Below are positions 7,398-15,165 of a stretch of DNA of 26,918 nt, in pieces. The notes below the pieces were generated by a model. That model made no database searches and was not told the DNA's origin. It worked only from the letters and a program-made list of their open reading frames with translations. Source of the stretch: an uncultured bacterium. Its GTDB lineage: Bacteria; Bacillota; Clostridia; Lachnospirales; Lachnospiraceae. The DNA lies in the NCBI GenBank assembly GCA_948467735.1, contig CAOKFN010000056.1:1-26918 (forward strand), given 5' to 3'. The stretch's first letter is position 1. Every line of letters starts with the position of its first letter. Both the position numbers and the translations under genes were made by a program.

Positions 7398-7847
7398 ATG
7401 GCGCGAACGGAACAGGCTGAATTGACGGTATTATGCTTGGTGCATAACGGCGATACATATTTGCTTCAGAATAGGAAGAAACAAGATTGGAAAGGATATA
7501 CTCTGCCGGGAGGGCATATTGAAATCGGGGAATCCATCGTTGACGCTGTGGTTCGGGAAATAAAAGAAGAAACGGGCCTGACGATTTTCAATCCAAGGCT
7601 CCGGGGGGTAAAACAATTTCCTACGGAAGACGGCCGGTATATTGTTTTTCTATTTTGTGCGGATGAATATGAGGGGAAGCTTATCTCTTCCGAAGAAGGA
7701 ACCATGCATTGGGTACAAAGGAGCGAATTATCTAACGTTCATCTGGTAAATGATTTTCATGAACTGCTTCAGGTGATATTGGATGACAATCTGAATGAAT
7801 TTCAATATGTGGTGGAAGACGATAAATGGAAAATCGTTATGAAGTGA
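7398..7847 (+). CDS. Nudix hydrolase (MutT/8-oxo-dGTPase-like)
   Basis: A pyrophosphohydrolase of the Nudix family, 149 residues. The Nudix box GX5EX7REUXEEXGU is complete: Gly39, Glu45, then REIKEETGL at 53-61. LPGGHIEIGES is typical of the MutT/YtkD-like branch, which cleans oxidised nucleotides, but the substrate cannot be told from the box alone. AGGAG at about 7382-7387 precedes ATG 7398. The stop is 43 bases before the YwlG-family gene in the same direction, so the two may share a transcript. In 7209-7397 upstream I see no clear promoter or other element. Confidence 0.88.
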   Translation: MARTEQAELTVLCLVHNGDTYLLQNRKKQDWKGYTLPGGHIEIGESIVDAVVREIKEETGLTIFNPRLRGVKQFPTEDGRYIVFLFCADEYEGKLISSEEGTMHWVQRSELSNVHLVNDFHELLQVILDDNLNEFQYVVEDDKWKIVMK

Positions 7848-7890
7848 TGCTGCGGAGGATTTGATTGTAAAGCATAGGAGGATGGGACGG

Positions 7891-8451
7891 ATGACAGAAG
7901 AAATGACAATCATCGGCGAGGAGGCTTACAGAGCGGCAAAGGAACTGCTGGATGCGGCAGGGCCGGCGCAGGGGGAAATTCTTGTGGTGGGCTGTTCTAC
8001 CAGCGAGGTGGCTGGCGCCGGTATCGGGACGTTTTCCAGCCCGGAGCTTGCGGAGGTGGTTTTTGGGGGCGTCTATCAGGCGGCCCAGGAAGCGGGTGTT
8101 TACTTGGCGGCACAATGCTGCGAGCATCTGAACCGTGCCCTGATTCTGGAAAAGGAAGCGGCTCTGCGCTATGGGTATGAAATCGTCAATGTGGTGCCGC
8201 AGCCGAAGGCGGGAGGATCTTTCGCCACAGCCGCCTACAAGGCGTTTGAGAATCCTGCTGCGGTGGAGCATATCAAAGCGCATGTGGGAATTGATATCGG
8301 AGATACCTTGATAGGGATGCATCTTAGGGATGTGGCGGTTCCGGTGAGAATACGCACCGGAGAGATTGGGGACGCCCATGTTGTGTGCGCCCGTACCAGA
8401 CCGAAATTTATCGGAGGCGGAAGAGCGATATATGACGAAAATTCCATGTAA
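7891..8451 (+). CDS. ywlG: YwlG / TIGR01440 (DUF436) family protein
   Basis: A 186-residue protein matching the conserved Firmicute YwlG family. Typical blocks are ILVVGCSTSEVAGAGIGTFS, the early Gly-rich strand and loop, then CCEHLNRALILE, VVPQPKAGGSFAT and a C-terminal RTRPKFIGGGRA. The family is usually 175-190 residues and has no established function. ATG 7891 is chosen because AGGAGG (7876-7881) lies nine bases upstream; an in-frame ATG at 7882 abuts that site and is unlikely. It follows the Nudix gene closely and is convergent with murG. Confidence 0.88.
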   Translation: MTEEMTIIGEEAYRAAKELLDAAGPAQGEILVVGCSTSEVAGAGIGTFSSPELAEVVFGGVYQAAQEAGVYLAAQCCEHLNRALILEKEAALRYGYEIVNVVPQPKAGGSFATAAYKAFENPAAVEHIKAHVGIDIGDTLIGMHLRDVAVPVRIRTGEIGDAHVVCARTRPKFIGGGRAIYDENSM

Positions 8452-8480
8452 AAAAGAGAATGCTGCCAAATATAGCATTC
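8450..8480 (-). terminator. Terminator of the TSCPD-murG operon
   Basis: GAATGCT (8458-8464) pairs with AGCATTC (8474-8480). On the minus strand the stem is followed by TCTTTTTT, so it stops transcripts running out of murG. The stop codon of the convergent ywlG gene sits inside the T tract. Confidence 0.75.
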
Positions 8481-8540
8481 CCTGTTTGAACGGAAGGGTT
8501 TTCATAGACACGGAAAATTTACAGCCTCCTGTTTTGGCAA

Positions 8541-8570
8541 GTGCAGCAATTCATATCATTGCCGCACTTG
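8541..8570. other. Hairpin over the murG stop codon
   Basis: A near-perfect 13-bp inverted repeat around GTGCAGCAAT and ATTGCCGCAC contains the last codons and TGA stop of murG. No T tract follows on either strand. It may protect the 3' end of the murG mRNA; the true terminator appears to be the one at 8450-8480. Confidence 0.45.
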
Positions 8571-9626
8571 TACATCTTCAATCAATTTCATAATGGTTTT
8601 GATAGAATCCATCTGCCCGCTGCGATTCATTGCGTCCCGGAAGGTTTGTCTGGTAAAGTAAAGTTCATGTACTTTATCCACCAGCAGATCCGTCGTTAAA
8701 TCATCCTCATTGATTACAATAGAAAATCCCTGTGCTTCAAAGGATTTGGCGTTGAGCAGCTGATCTCCCCGGCTGCTGGAGGCTGGAAGCGGTATCAGAA
8801 TGTTTGGCTTTTTCAATGCCAGAAGTTCGCAGATAGCGTTGGCGCCGGCTCGGGATATCACCACATCCGCCATGGCAAACAAGTCTTTTAACTCTGTTTT
8901 CACATATTCAAACTGCTTATAGCCGGAAGTGTTCAAAAGCAGATTGTCTATTTTATCCTTGCCGCATATATGAACCACCTGAAAATCCGCAAGCAGCTTG
9001 GGAAGCGCGTCCCGAACGGCTTTGTTGACATTGGCGGCGCCCAGGCTTCCGCCGATTACCATAACCACGGGAGTATTGGCGCCAAAACCGCACATGGTCA
9101 GTCCGGCCAGCCTGCTGCCCTGAGTCAGCTCCGCCCTGATGGGCGAGCCGGTCAGCACGGCTTTGTTCTCCGGAAGCAGTTTTAAGGTTTCCGGAAAATT
9201 ACAGCATACCTTCTTTGCGGCGGGAATGCACATCCTGTTGGCAAGTCCCGGCGTCATATCGGATTCATGAATGATGCAGGGAATGCCCAAGGACGCCGCG
9301 GCGCGGATCACAGGCACTGACACAAAGCCGCCCTTGGAAAAGACCACGTCCGGCTGATAACCTTTCAGATATTTCTTTGCTTCGGCATATCCTTTCATGA
9401 CGCGGAAGGGATCCGTCAGATTCTTTAAATCAAGGTATCGGCGGAATTTTCCGGTAGAGACGCCCACGTAGGGAATATCAAAGTCTCCGATTAACTTTTT
9501 CTCGATACCGTCATAGGAGCCCATATAAGTGACTTCATAACCCGCGTTTTTCAAAGAAGGAAGCAGGGCGATATTGGGGGTGACATGTCCTGCCGACCCT
9601 CCGCCTGTCAGAATTATTTTTTTCAT
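8556..9626 (-). CDS. murG: UDP-GlcNAc:undecaprenyl-PP-MurNAc-pentapeptide GlcNAc transferase
   Basis: MurG converts lipid I to lipid II on the inner face of the membrane, the last intracellular step of peptidoglycan precursor synthesis. The N-terminal glycine loop TGGGSAGHVTP (residues 7-17) binds lipid I, and a second loop FSKGGFVSVP lies at about 96-105. A C-terminal UDP-GlcNAc half contains VIGGSLGA and ISRAGANAICELLAL...ILIPLP. At 356 residues it has the full family length. It is not inside a division/cell-wall (dcw) cluster; its only partner is the TSCPD gene 17 bases upstream in the same unit. The GGAAAGG ribosome site is weaker than its neighbours'. Confidence 0.93.
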   Translation of the reverse strand: MKKIILTGGGSAGHVTPNIALLPSLKNAGYEVTYMGSYDGIEKKLIGDFDIPYVGVSTGKFRRYLDLKNLTDPFRVMKGYAEAKKYLKGYQPDVVFSKGGFVSVPVIRAAASLGIPCIIHESDMTPGLANRMCIPAAKKVCCNFPETLKLLPENKAVLTGSPIRAELTQGSRLAGLTMCGFGANTPVVMVIGGSLGAANVNKAVRDALPKLLADFQVVHICGKDKIDNLLLNTSGYKQFEYVKTELKDLFAMADVVISRAGANAICELLALKKPNILIPLPASSSRGDQLLNAKSFEAQGFSIVINEDDLTTDLLVDKVHELYFTRQTFRDAMNRSGQMDSIKTIMKLIEDVQVRQ

Positions 9627-9643
9627 AGCAAAGCCTTTCCGAA

Positions 9644-9889
9644 TCAGAGCATTTGTTCCAGAGCGAGAGCCAGCTGATCAGGGCAGGAGGTTGACTTTGT
9701 GCCGCAGCGGATGCCTTTTAGTTTGGAGATAGCTTCCTGCGGCGACATCCCTTTTACCAGAGCGCTGACGCCCTGCAGGTTGCCGTGGCATCCTCCGGTA
9801 AACTGTACGGATTCAATGACGCCGTCTTTTAATTGAATGTCGATTTCTCTGGAACATGTGCCATGGGTTTGATATTTTAGTTTATCCAT
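9644..9889 (-). CDS. TSCPD-domain protein (TIGR03905 type)
   Basis: An 81-residue stand-alone TSCPD domain. It has the name-giving TSCPDQLA motif near the C terminus, with Cys12, Cys34 (GGCHGNLQG), Cys62 and Cys69 placed as possible metal ligands. The same domain occurs at the C terminus of vitamin B12-dependent ribonucleotide reductases (NrdJ), but stand-alone copies have no proven role. AGGAGAGAG precedes ATG 9889. It is the first gene of a two-gene unit with murG, separated by 17 bases; I see no functional link between the two beyond shared transcription. Confidence 0.88.
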   Translation of the reverse strand: MDKLKYQTHGTCSREIDIQLKDGVIESVQFTGGCHGNLQGVSALVKGMSPQEAISKLKGIRCGTKSTSCPDQLALALEQML

Positions 9890-9917
9890 AATTCTCTCTC
9901 CTAATATTGTTTATGTT

Positions 9918-9959
9918 TATGATATATCATATTCTATCAGATTTTGATTCATTCTGCAA
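9918..9959 (-). promoter_or_regulatory. Promoter with adjoining palindrome for TSCPD-murG
   Basis: On the minus strand TTGCAG (9954-9959) and TAGAAT (9931-9936) are 17 bases apart. Directly downstream lies the perfect 14-bp palindrome TATGATATATCATA (9918-9931), which overlaps the end of the -10 box and the likely start site. This placement is typical of a repressor operator, but the sequence is AT-rich and could be chance. Confidence 0.45.
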
Positions 9960-10341
9960 TCAAAGTTTCAACCACTTTGTGAAAGTCGTAACTGCTTGAT
10001 TTTGGGCAGAATTCTTTTTATCATGCAGACCGCCGTAATTTACAGTAGAAAAATGAGGAAAGGCATCCTGCCGACGGCGGGCAGTGGGGATGGGGGCATG
10101 TTTTATTCGTGTGAGGTATAATTTGTCAAATAAGCTAAAAATATTACGACGAAAAATTCTGTAAATTCCGGAATCTTTCAGTTATACTAAGGGTAAAGGC
10201 ACAACAGTTGGAACCAAATGGAACGGCTGCAAAGGGACAAGCTTTTTCGGAAGATGTTTCCGTATCATATCGTATGTTTCGACGCAGTTTGGTGTGCAAG
10301 GTGATATGTTCCTGCTGCGGGATTTTGAGAGGAGGTACATT
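9960..10341. other. Intergenic region, divergent genes
   Basis: No gene was recognised in this stretch. An orphan TATAAT at 10117-10122 lacks a -35 box. A weak pair, TGTAAA (10160-10165) and TATACT (10183-10188), has 17-base spacing and could drive the gene at 10342. A small CGGAA/TTCCG hairpin lies near 10250. Confidence 0.4.
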
Positions 10342-11232
10342 ATGTTTCGTGTGTTTCAGGAGGAAAAGCTGATAACAATCGGTATGTTTTTGTGTCTGGG
10401 AATCAGTGTGTTTCTGCGGGTGTTTCTGGGACTGCTCTATCGGAGAATGATTCGGGAGGCCGATAATATGGCATCCACGGAGAACAGGCTGTTAAAGCAG
10501 TGCAAGACAAAGTTTGCCAGCTGTTACCAGATGAGCAATGGGGTTGCCAATATTCCTATTTTTGTGGACAAGTTCCTGAATAGAATGGCATGGGGGCGTT
10601 TATCTTTTGAAACCATCTACCATTTGTCCGGTCAGCTCATGCTTCTGTCGGTGGTATTCTCCGGAGTGGGTGTGTGCAAGAGCATTTTGTCCGGGCGGAC
10701 GCTGGGGGATGTGCTGCCTTTTTACATAGTCAGCTTTTTTGGCCTGTACCTGTTTTTCAGTGTGTCCACAGTGGTTGATATCAGGGGGAAGAAAAGGGTA
10801 TTAAAAGTAAATCTGGTGGATTATCTGGAAAATCATTTGTCCCCTCGTATCGACGTAACCAGACAGGATATAGAGATGCTGTATGGAGAAGCCGCATTTG
10901 AGGAGAAAAAGGGAAGTTTCGGCCGGCTGCAGGGAGGAAGAGAATCTCGAGGAAGAAATCGCAGAAGCAGAGGCGGGCAGACGAGACCGGCCAAACGGAC
11001 GGTGGAATTGATGCCTATCGGAAACAGGATGGCGGCCGGAGGAGAGGAGCTGATACAGGAAGAACCCATAAAGGAAAGGCTTGCAGACGAGGAGACGGCG
11101 GGCGGGCCGCCTGCGACGCCGGAATATAAGGGGCCGGAGCCGGTTCAGAGCATGGAGGTCAAACCGGAGGATACCGCGGAGGTCACGGAGGAAGAATTGG
11201 AGGCGCTTTTAAAGGAATTCCTTACGATGTAG
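10342..11232 (+). CDS. Hypothetical membrane protein with charged C-terminal tail
   Basis: I do not recognise the family. Hydrophobic helices lie at about residues 11-33, 91-112 and 122-143. Residues 35-90 between the first two are mixed and contain two Cys close together (LLKQCKTKFASCYQ). After residue ~145 the chain is soluble: a basic patch (GRESRGRNRRSRGGQTRPAKR, about 198-218) is followed by an acidic tail ending in EELEALLKEFL. This basic-then-acidic order suggests a cytoplasmic domain that may bind a partner. ATG 10342 has GGAGG five bases upstream; an in-frame start at 10294 does not. It stands alone. Confidence 0.75.
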   Translation: MFRVFQEEKLITIGMFLCLGISVFLRVFLGLLYRRMIREADNMASTENRLLKQCKTKFASCYQMSNGVANIPIFVDKFLNRMAWGRLSFETIYHLSGQLMLLSVVFSGVGVCKSILSGRTLGDVLPFYIVSFFGLYLFFSVSTVVDIRGKKRVLKVNLVDYLENHLSPRIDVTRQDIEMLYGEAAFEEKKGSFGRLQGGRESRGRNRRSRGGQTRPAKRTVELMPIGNRMAAGGEELIQEEPIKERLADEETAGGPPATPEYKGPEPVQSMEVKPEDTAEVTEEELEALLKEFLTM

Positions 11233-11419
11233 GGAGAAATTCCGATGACGCCGTCTTGTTCCGCTGAGATTGCCTTTCTGTTCCCTTTATCCTATGTCAA
11301 AAGATAACGTCGCGATTCGGCATATATGTAAACGGAGGGTTTATAGCTGCCGGAGGCGGCATTTCCCTCCGAAAAGGGAGAAGTATTCTCTGCTTGAACT
11401 TCGGGGCGTATGATATCAA

Positions 11420-11704
11420 TTAATCTTCCAGTATAGCGCCCAGTTCTTTTTCCGCTTCTACTTCTAATTTATATTCTTCCAGACTTTCAGCGTCGAGCCA
11501 TCCGCTTTTTTGATCAATCCGGTATAATTCCTCATATCCGTAGGTTTGTATCAGGAAATCCCAGCCTGATTTTGTGATATAGCCTTCCCGTATCTGGCAG
11601 TAGTCAAATAATTCTTCCACCTTTAAAGGATTTCGCAAATCTTCCGCGGTATATTCCACAGGCTTTTGATTATCGGCGAAGGGATAAAGATAAAACGCCA
11701 GCAT
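11420..11704 (-). CDS. Hypothetical small acidic protein, 94 residues
   Basis: A soluble, acidic protein of no recognised family. It starts MLAFYLYPFADNQKPVEY, has a central helix-rich part (LKVEELFDYCQIREGYITK) and ends in a strongly acidic helix. ATG 11704 is chosen because AGGAGG lies ten bases upstream; the frame is open further to 11815, but that part runs through a long hairpin and has no ribosome site. It lies about 195 bases downstream of pgi in the same direction. In 11233-11419 past its end only weak inverted repeats are seen. Confidence 0.65.
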   Translation of the reverse strand: MLAFYLYPFADNQKPVEYTAEDLRNPLKVEELFDYCQIREGYITKSGWDFLIQTYGYEELYRIDQKSGWLDAESLEEYKLEVEAEKELGAILED

Positions 11705-11776
11705 GTTAAAGATTCCTCCTTTTTCTATGTCGAAAGCGAGCAGGATATTTCCCGCAGGGGATTTGCATGTCATTAT

Positions 11777-11811
11777 AATATGCCATGCGTCCAAAAGACA
11801 CATGGCATATT
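11777..11811 (-). other. Strong hairpin between pgi and the 94-residue gene
   Basis: A 15-bp inverted repeat (11777-11791 with 11797-11811, one wobble) closes a five-base loop. No T tract follows on the minus strand, where ATTATAATG comes next. It may be an attenuator or mRNA 3'-end protector for pgi. Confidence 0.55.
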
Positions 11812-11898
11812 CCATGCTGCTTTGCTGCCCGTCCGTTTTACAAAGGCACTCTGTCCGGACTGTCTTCGCTGCTTCTTTCTGTCGCGCTGACAGGCAGA

Positions 11899-13251
11899 TT
11901 ACTGCAGGCGGGCCAGAAGCTCTTCCCTCTGGGCCTCATAGCCGGGCTTCCCGAGCAGGGCGAACATATTCTTCTTGTAGCTCTCAACGCCGGGCTGGTT
12001 AAAAGGATTCACACCCAGCAGATACCCGCTGACTCCGCAGGCAAACTCAAAGAAATAGAACAGCTCCCCTAAGTAGAATTCGTTGACTTCCGGTACATTT
12101 ACCATGAAATTAGGCACTTGGCCGTCGGTGTGGGCCAGAATGGTTCCGTTCATGGCGCTCTTGTTCACGAAATCGACGGTCTTTCCGGCCAGATAGTTCA
12201 GGCCGTCCAAGTCAACCGGCTCCTGACCGATGATAAGCTCCTCCCGAGAGGTTTCCACATTGATGACGGTCTCAAACATAATTCTTGCGCCGTCCTGAAT
12301 AAATTGGCCCATGGAGTGCAGGTCCGTGGTCAGGTCCACGCTTGCGGGAAGAAGTCCCTTGTGATCCTTGCCCTCGCTCTCGCCGTAAAGCTGTTTCCAC
12401 CATTCCGATACATAGTGTACGGCAGGCTCATAATTTGCCAGAATCTCCACGCTCCTGCCCTTGCGCAGCAGGATATTGCGCAGCGCCGCGTACTGCAGCG
12501 CGTCGTTGCTCTCAAAATCGTTCTCCAAAGCGCGTTTCCGGCCGCTGGCCGCGCCTTCCATGAGTTTGTCGATGTCCGCGCCGCTGACTGCGATGGGAAG
12601 CAGGCCCACGGCGGTCAATACGGAGAACCGTCCGCCCACATCGTCCGGCACTACGAAGGTCTCGTACCCTTCCTCGTCAGCCAGATGCTTCAGGCTGCCC
12701 CTCGCCTTGTCGGTGGTGGCATAAATCCGCTTTGCCGCCCCTTCTTTGCCGTATTTTTTCTCCAGAAGCTCCTTGAAGACCCGGAAGGCAATGGCGGGCT
12801 CGGTGGTGGTGCCTGATTTGGAAATCATATTGACGGAGAAGTCCCTGTCGCCGACCACATCCATTAAATGCTTTAAATAGGTGGAGCTGATGGAATTGCC
12901 GCAGAAGTAAATCTCGGGCGTTTTCCTTTGAGACTTATCCAGCACATTGTAAAAGCTGTGGCTAAGAAATTCAATGGCCGCCCTTGCGCCTAGATAGGAG
13001 CCGCCGATGCCGATGACCAGCAGTACCTCGGAATCCTGCTGAATCTTCCCAGCCGCCGCCTTAATCCGCGCAAACTCTTCCTTGTCATAGTCCACGGGGA
13101 GATCCACCCATCCTAAGAAATCATTGCCTGCGCCGGTTTTGGACACCAGCACTTCCTTTGCGTCCAAGGCCAGCTTTTTCATATAGCCCACTTCCTCTTG
13201 GGAAATAAAGCAGCCGGCTTTGGAATAGTCAAATGTTACCTGTTTGCTCAT
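11899..13251 (-). CDS. pgi: Glucose-6-phosphate isomerase
   Basis: Interconverts glucose-6-phosphate and fructose-6-phosphate in glycolysis and gluconeogenesis. Family motifs are intact: GIGGSYLGARAA at 81-92, the phosphate-binding SKSGTTTEP at 144-152, GGRFSVLTAVGLLPIA from 206, the catalytic-region YGESEGKDHKG, and the C-terminal GVNPFNQPGVESYK. At 450 residues it matches the Firmicute short form. ATG 13251 is chosen because AGGAGG lies six bases upstream; the frame is open 26 codons further without a ribosome site. It has its own promoter and no glycolytic neighbours. Confidence 0.95.
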   Translation of the reverse strand: MSKQVTFDYSKAGCFISQEEVGYMKKLALDAKEVLVSKTGAGNDFLGWVDLPVDYDKEEFARIKAAAGKIQQDSEVLLVIGIGGSYLGARAAIEFLSHSFYNVLDKSQRKTPEIYFCGNSISSTYLKHLMDVVGDRDFSVNMISKSGTTTEPAIAFRVFKELLEKKYGKEGAAKRIYATTDKARGSLKHLADEEGYETFVVPDDVGGRFSVLTAVGLLPIAVSGADIDKLMEGAASGRKRALENDFESNDALQYAALRNILLRKGRSVEILANYEPAVHYVSEWWKQLYGESEGKDHKGLLPASVDLTTDLHSMGQFIQDGARIMFETVINVETSREELIIGQEPVDLDGLNYLAGKTVDFVNKSAMNGTILAHTDGQVPNFMVNVPEVNEFYLGELFYFFEFACGVSGYLLGVNPFNQPGVESYKKNMFALLGKPGYEAQREELLARLQ

Positions 13252-13300
13252 ATTCGTCCTCCTGTTTTTGAGAAAATTCATTCTCTTATGGTTTGTATTA

Positions 13301-13329
13301 AGTGTAACAAAGTTGTCTGGTAAATTCAA
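13301..13329 (-). promoter_or_regulatory. Likely pgi promoter
   Basis: On the minus strand TTGAAT (13324-13329) and TACACT (13301-13306) are 17 bases apart. The leader before ATG 13251 would be about 45 nt. Confidence 0.5.
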
Positions 13330-13377
13330 GCAAAAAGACAGATTTGCCGAAAGGTAAGTTGAAGATGCAGGCAGGAC

Positions 13378-13406
13378 TTGCCATTCTTTGGATACTGGGG
13401 TAAAAT
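13378..13406 (+). promoter_or_regulatory. Promoter of the 2-hydroxyacid dehydrogenase gene
   Basis: TTGCCA (13378-13383) and TAAAAT (13401-13406) are 17 bases apart. The pair is divergent from the pgi promoter, about 50 bases away. Confidence 0.65.
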
Positions 13407-13515
13407 AGAAAGCGGGCAGTTACAAAGAAAATATATTATCTTAGAAAAACCTGCGGGCGGAGGAACGTCAGAATTCTCATGAAAACCGCCGCAGAGCGCC
13501 AGTATGGAGGCCGAT

Positions 13516-14487
13516 ATGAAAATAGTGATTTTGGAGAGAAACAGCGTTGGCGAGGATGTGTCGGTGGACTGCCTAGGGGATTTCGGGCAGGTGACGGCAT
13601 ATGCCAATACGGTATCCCCGGAGGAAGTGCGGGAGAGAGTGAAGGATGCGGATATCGTCATTGCCAATAAGTCCCCTTTGTGCGAGGAGACCTTAAAAGA
13701 CGCTCCCAATGTGAAGCTTATCTGTGAGTTCGCCACAGGCTACGACAACTGCGATATCCCCTATTGCACATCCAGAGGCATTAAGATTGCCAATGTGAGA
13801 GATTACTGTACCGGGATGGTGGCCCAGCATACGTTTGCCATGGCCCTTGCCTTGAGCCAGAAACTGTTTCATTACGACGCATATGTGAAGTCGGGGGCAT
13901 ACAGTAAACAAGACCGTTTTTCCAATTTTGACCTTCCGTTTTATGAACTGGAGGGCAAGACTTGGGGAATTGCAGGCATGGGAAGCATCGGCAGACGGGT
14001 GGCGAAAATTGCGGCGGCGTTCGGGTGCAGGGTGCTGTTTCATTCCATTACCGGAAAAAGTACCTGTACGGAATATACGCGGGTGGATAAGGACACACTG
14101 CTTTTGGAGAGTGATTTTCTGTCCCTCCATTGTCCGTTGAGCGATTTGTCCAGAAATTTTATTGACGCAGCCGCCCTGCGGCGCATGAAAAGGACGGCGG
14201 TGCTTTTGAACGTGGCAAGGGGGGCGGTGGTGAATCAGGAGGATTTATACCATGCGCTTACAGAGGGAGAAATTGCGGCGGCGGGGCTGGACGTGCTGGA
14301 AAAGGAACCTCTGGACGCCTCGAATCCCCTGTGCAGAATCAAGGACAGCAATCGGCTGCTGATTACGCCGCATCTGGCGTGGGCCAGCGTGGAGGCCAGA
14401 AACCGCTGCGTACAGGAGGCGTATAAGAATATTGACGCATTCCTGCGGGGCGAGGACAGGAATGTGGTGAATCCCGTAAAGGAGTAG
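13516..14487 (+). CDS. D-2-hydroxyacid dehydrogenase, NAD(P)-dependent
   Basis: Reduces a 2-oxoacid to the D-2-hydroxyacid, or the reverse; glycerate/hydroxypyruvate-type and D-lactate-type enzymes share this fold. The Rossmann loop is GMGSIG at 154-159, and the catalytic trio is Arg235 (NVARGAVVN), Glu264 (LEKEP) and His286 (TPHLAWAS). After the second strand of the nucleotide fold the sequence is FHSITGKS, without the Asp expected for strict NAD use, so NADP use is possible (inference). ATG 13516 has GGAGG five bases upstream; ATG 13504 has none. The length of 323 residues is normal. Substrate not assignable. Confidence 0.9.
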   Translation: MKIVILERNSVGEDVSVDCLGDFGQVTAYANTVSPEEVRERVKDADIVIANKSPLCEETLKDAPNVKLICEFATGYDNCDIPYCTSRGIKIANVRDYCTGMVAQHTFAMALALSQKLFHYDAYVKSGAYSKQDRFSNFDLPFYELEGKTWGIAGMGSIGRRVAKIAAAFGCRVLFHSITGKSTCTEYTRVDKDTLLLESDFLSLHCPLSDLSRNFIDAAALRRMKRTAVLLNVARGAVVNQEDLYHALTEGEIAAAGLDVLEKEPLDASNPLCRIKDSNRLLITPHLAWASVEARNRCVQEAYKNIDAFLRGEDRNVVNPVKE

Positions 14488-14511
14488 ACGACGGAATGAA
14501 GCTGCTATATA

Positions 14512-14540
14512 TTGACGAGTTTCATTAAGTGTGATATGGT
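14512..14540 (+). promoter_or_regulatory. Promoter of the gtrA unit
   Basis: TTGACG (14512-14517) and TATGGT (14535-14540) are 17 bases apart, starting 24 bases after the dehydrogenase stop. It would give a leader of about 170 nt before gtrA. Confidence 0.6.
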
Positions 14541-14564
14541 GTATGTACAAAAGGAGCCGACACT

Positions 14565-14594
14565 ATGGCGGCAGGTATTAAAGAAGCGGGATGA
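14565..14594 (+). CDS. Possible 9-codon leader peptide before gtrA
   Basis: AGGAG (14552-14556) is followed eight bases later by ATG and a nine-residue frame MAAGIKEAG ending in TGA. A second ATG overlaps that stop (ATGA) and opens a 35-codon frame to 14698, ending just before gtrA. The promoter, ribosome site and micro-frame are seen; translation is inferred. The composition suggests no amino-acid-specific attenuation. Confidence 0.3.
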   Translation: MAAGIKEAG

Positions 14595-14604
14595 AGTCTT
14601 TGCC

Positions 14605-14672
14605 AAGCCAATTTGATATTGGCTTCGACATGAAACATGGCTTTAGACCTAAGCCGGCTTTTGGCCGGCCTT
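14605..14672 (+). promoter_or_regulatory. Two hairpins in the gtrA leader
   Basis: AAGCCAAT/ATTGGCTT (14605-14625, five-base loop) is followed by a GCCGGC/GCCGGC stem at 14652-14670. The second stem is followed by CTTGC, not a T tract. Together with the micro-frame they form a structured leader between promoter and gtrA. Confidence 0.5.
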
Positions 14673-14715
14673 GCAGGCGCGGCGCCCGCGGGAAATAAAA
14701 TGGAGAAGACATAGG

Positions 14716-15156
14716 ATGGACAAAATTAAAGAACTGTATAAGAAGTACGAGGAAATTATTGTATATCTGATTGTAGGGGTTGTGAACACGCTGGTATCAT
14801 GGGCGGCATGGTATCTGCTTGCATATACCATTCTCGATCCTCAGGTAGTGTGGCAGAATGTGGCGCTCAGCATAGTTTCATGGGTGGTGGGAGTTGTGTT
14901 CGGCTATGTGCTGAATCGGAAATATGTGTTTAAGAGCACAGAGCCGAACATAGGGAAGGAATTTCGGCAGTTTGCCGGCGGAAGAATTTCCACCGGAATT
15001 CTAGATCCGGTTATGATGGTTCTGCTGATTAATGTGCTGCATTTCAATGAGGATCTTTCCAAAATTGTGGTGGCGGCGCTGGTAATGGTTGGAAATTACC
15101 TGATCAGCAAACTGTTTGTGTTTAAAAAGAGCGCCAACGGGACGGAGGCAGGGTGA
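14716..15156 (+). CDS. GtrA-family membrane protein
   Basis: A 146-residue, four-helix membrane protein of the GtrA family. Some members are thought to flip or present undecaprenyl-linked sugars for modification of surface polysaccharide or teichoic acid. Helices lie at about 13-36, 46-66, 86-107 and 114-136. The family's two similar halves are visible: GYVLNRKYVFKS after helix 2 and NYLISKLFVFKK after helix 4. ATG 14716 has GGAGA nine bases upstream. No glycosyltransferase gene is next to it, so the sugar and acceptor cannot be guessed. It has its own promoter and leader. Confidence 0.88.
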   Translation: MDKIKELYKKYEEIIVYLIVGVVNTLVSWAAWYLLAYTILDPQVVWQNVALSIVSWVVGVVFGYVLNRKYVFKSTEPNIGKEFRQFAGGRISTGILDPVMMVLLINVLHFNEDLSKIVVAALVMVGNYLISKLFVFKKSANGTEAG

Positions 15157-15165
15157 ACGTCCTGC

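Noticed and set aside
7837..8511. 224-codon minus-strand frame opposite ywlG
   Set aside because: It is antisense to a well-conserved family gene, its composition is not protein-like, and it crosses the murG-operon terminator.
10117..10122. TATAAT as promoter of the 10342 gene
   Set aside because: There is no -35 box at 16-18 bases and no extended -10.
11705..11815. N-terminal extension of the 94-residue acidic protein
   Set aside because: The extension is encoded by a long hairpin and lacks a ribosome site, whereas ATG 11704 has AGGAGG.
12118..12816. 232-codon plus-strand frame inside pgi
   Set aside because: It is antisense to a clear pgi, with no ribosome site and no recognisable domain.
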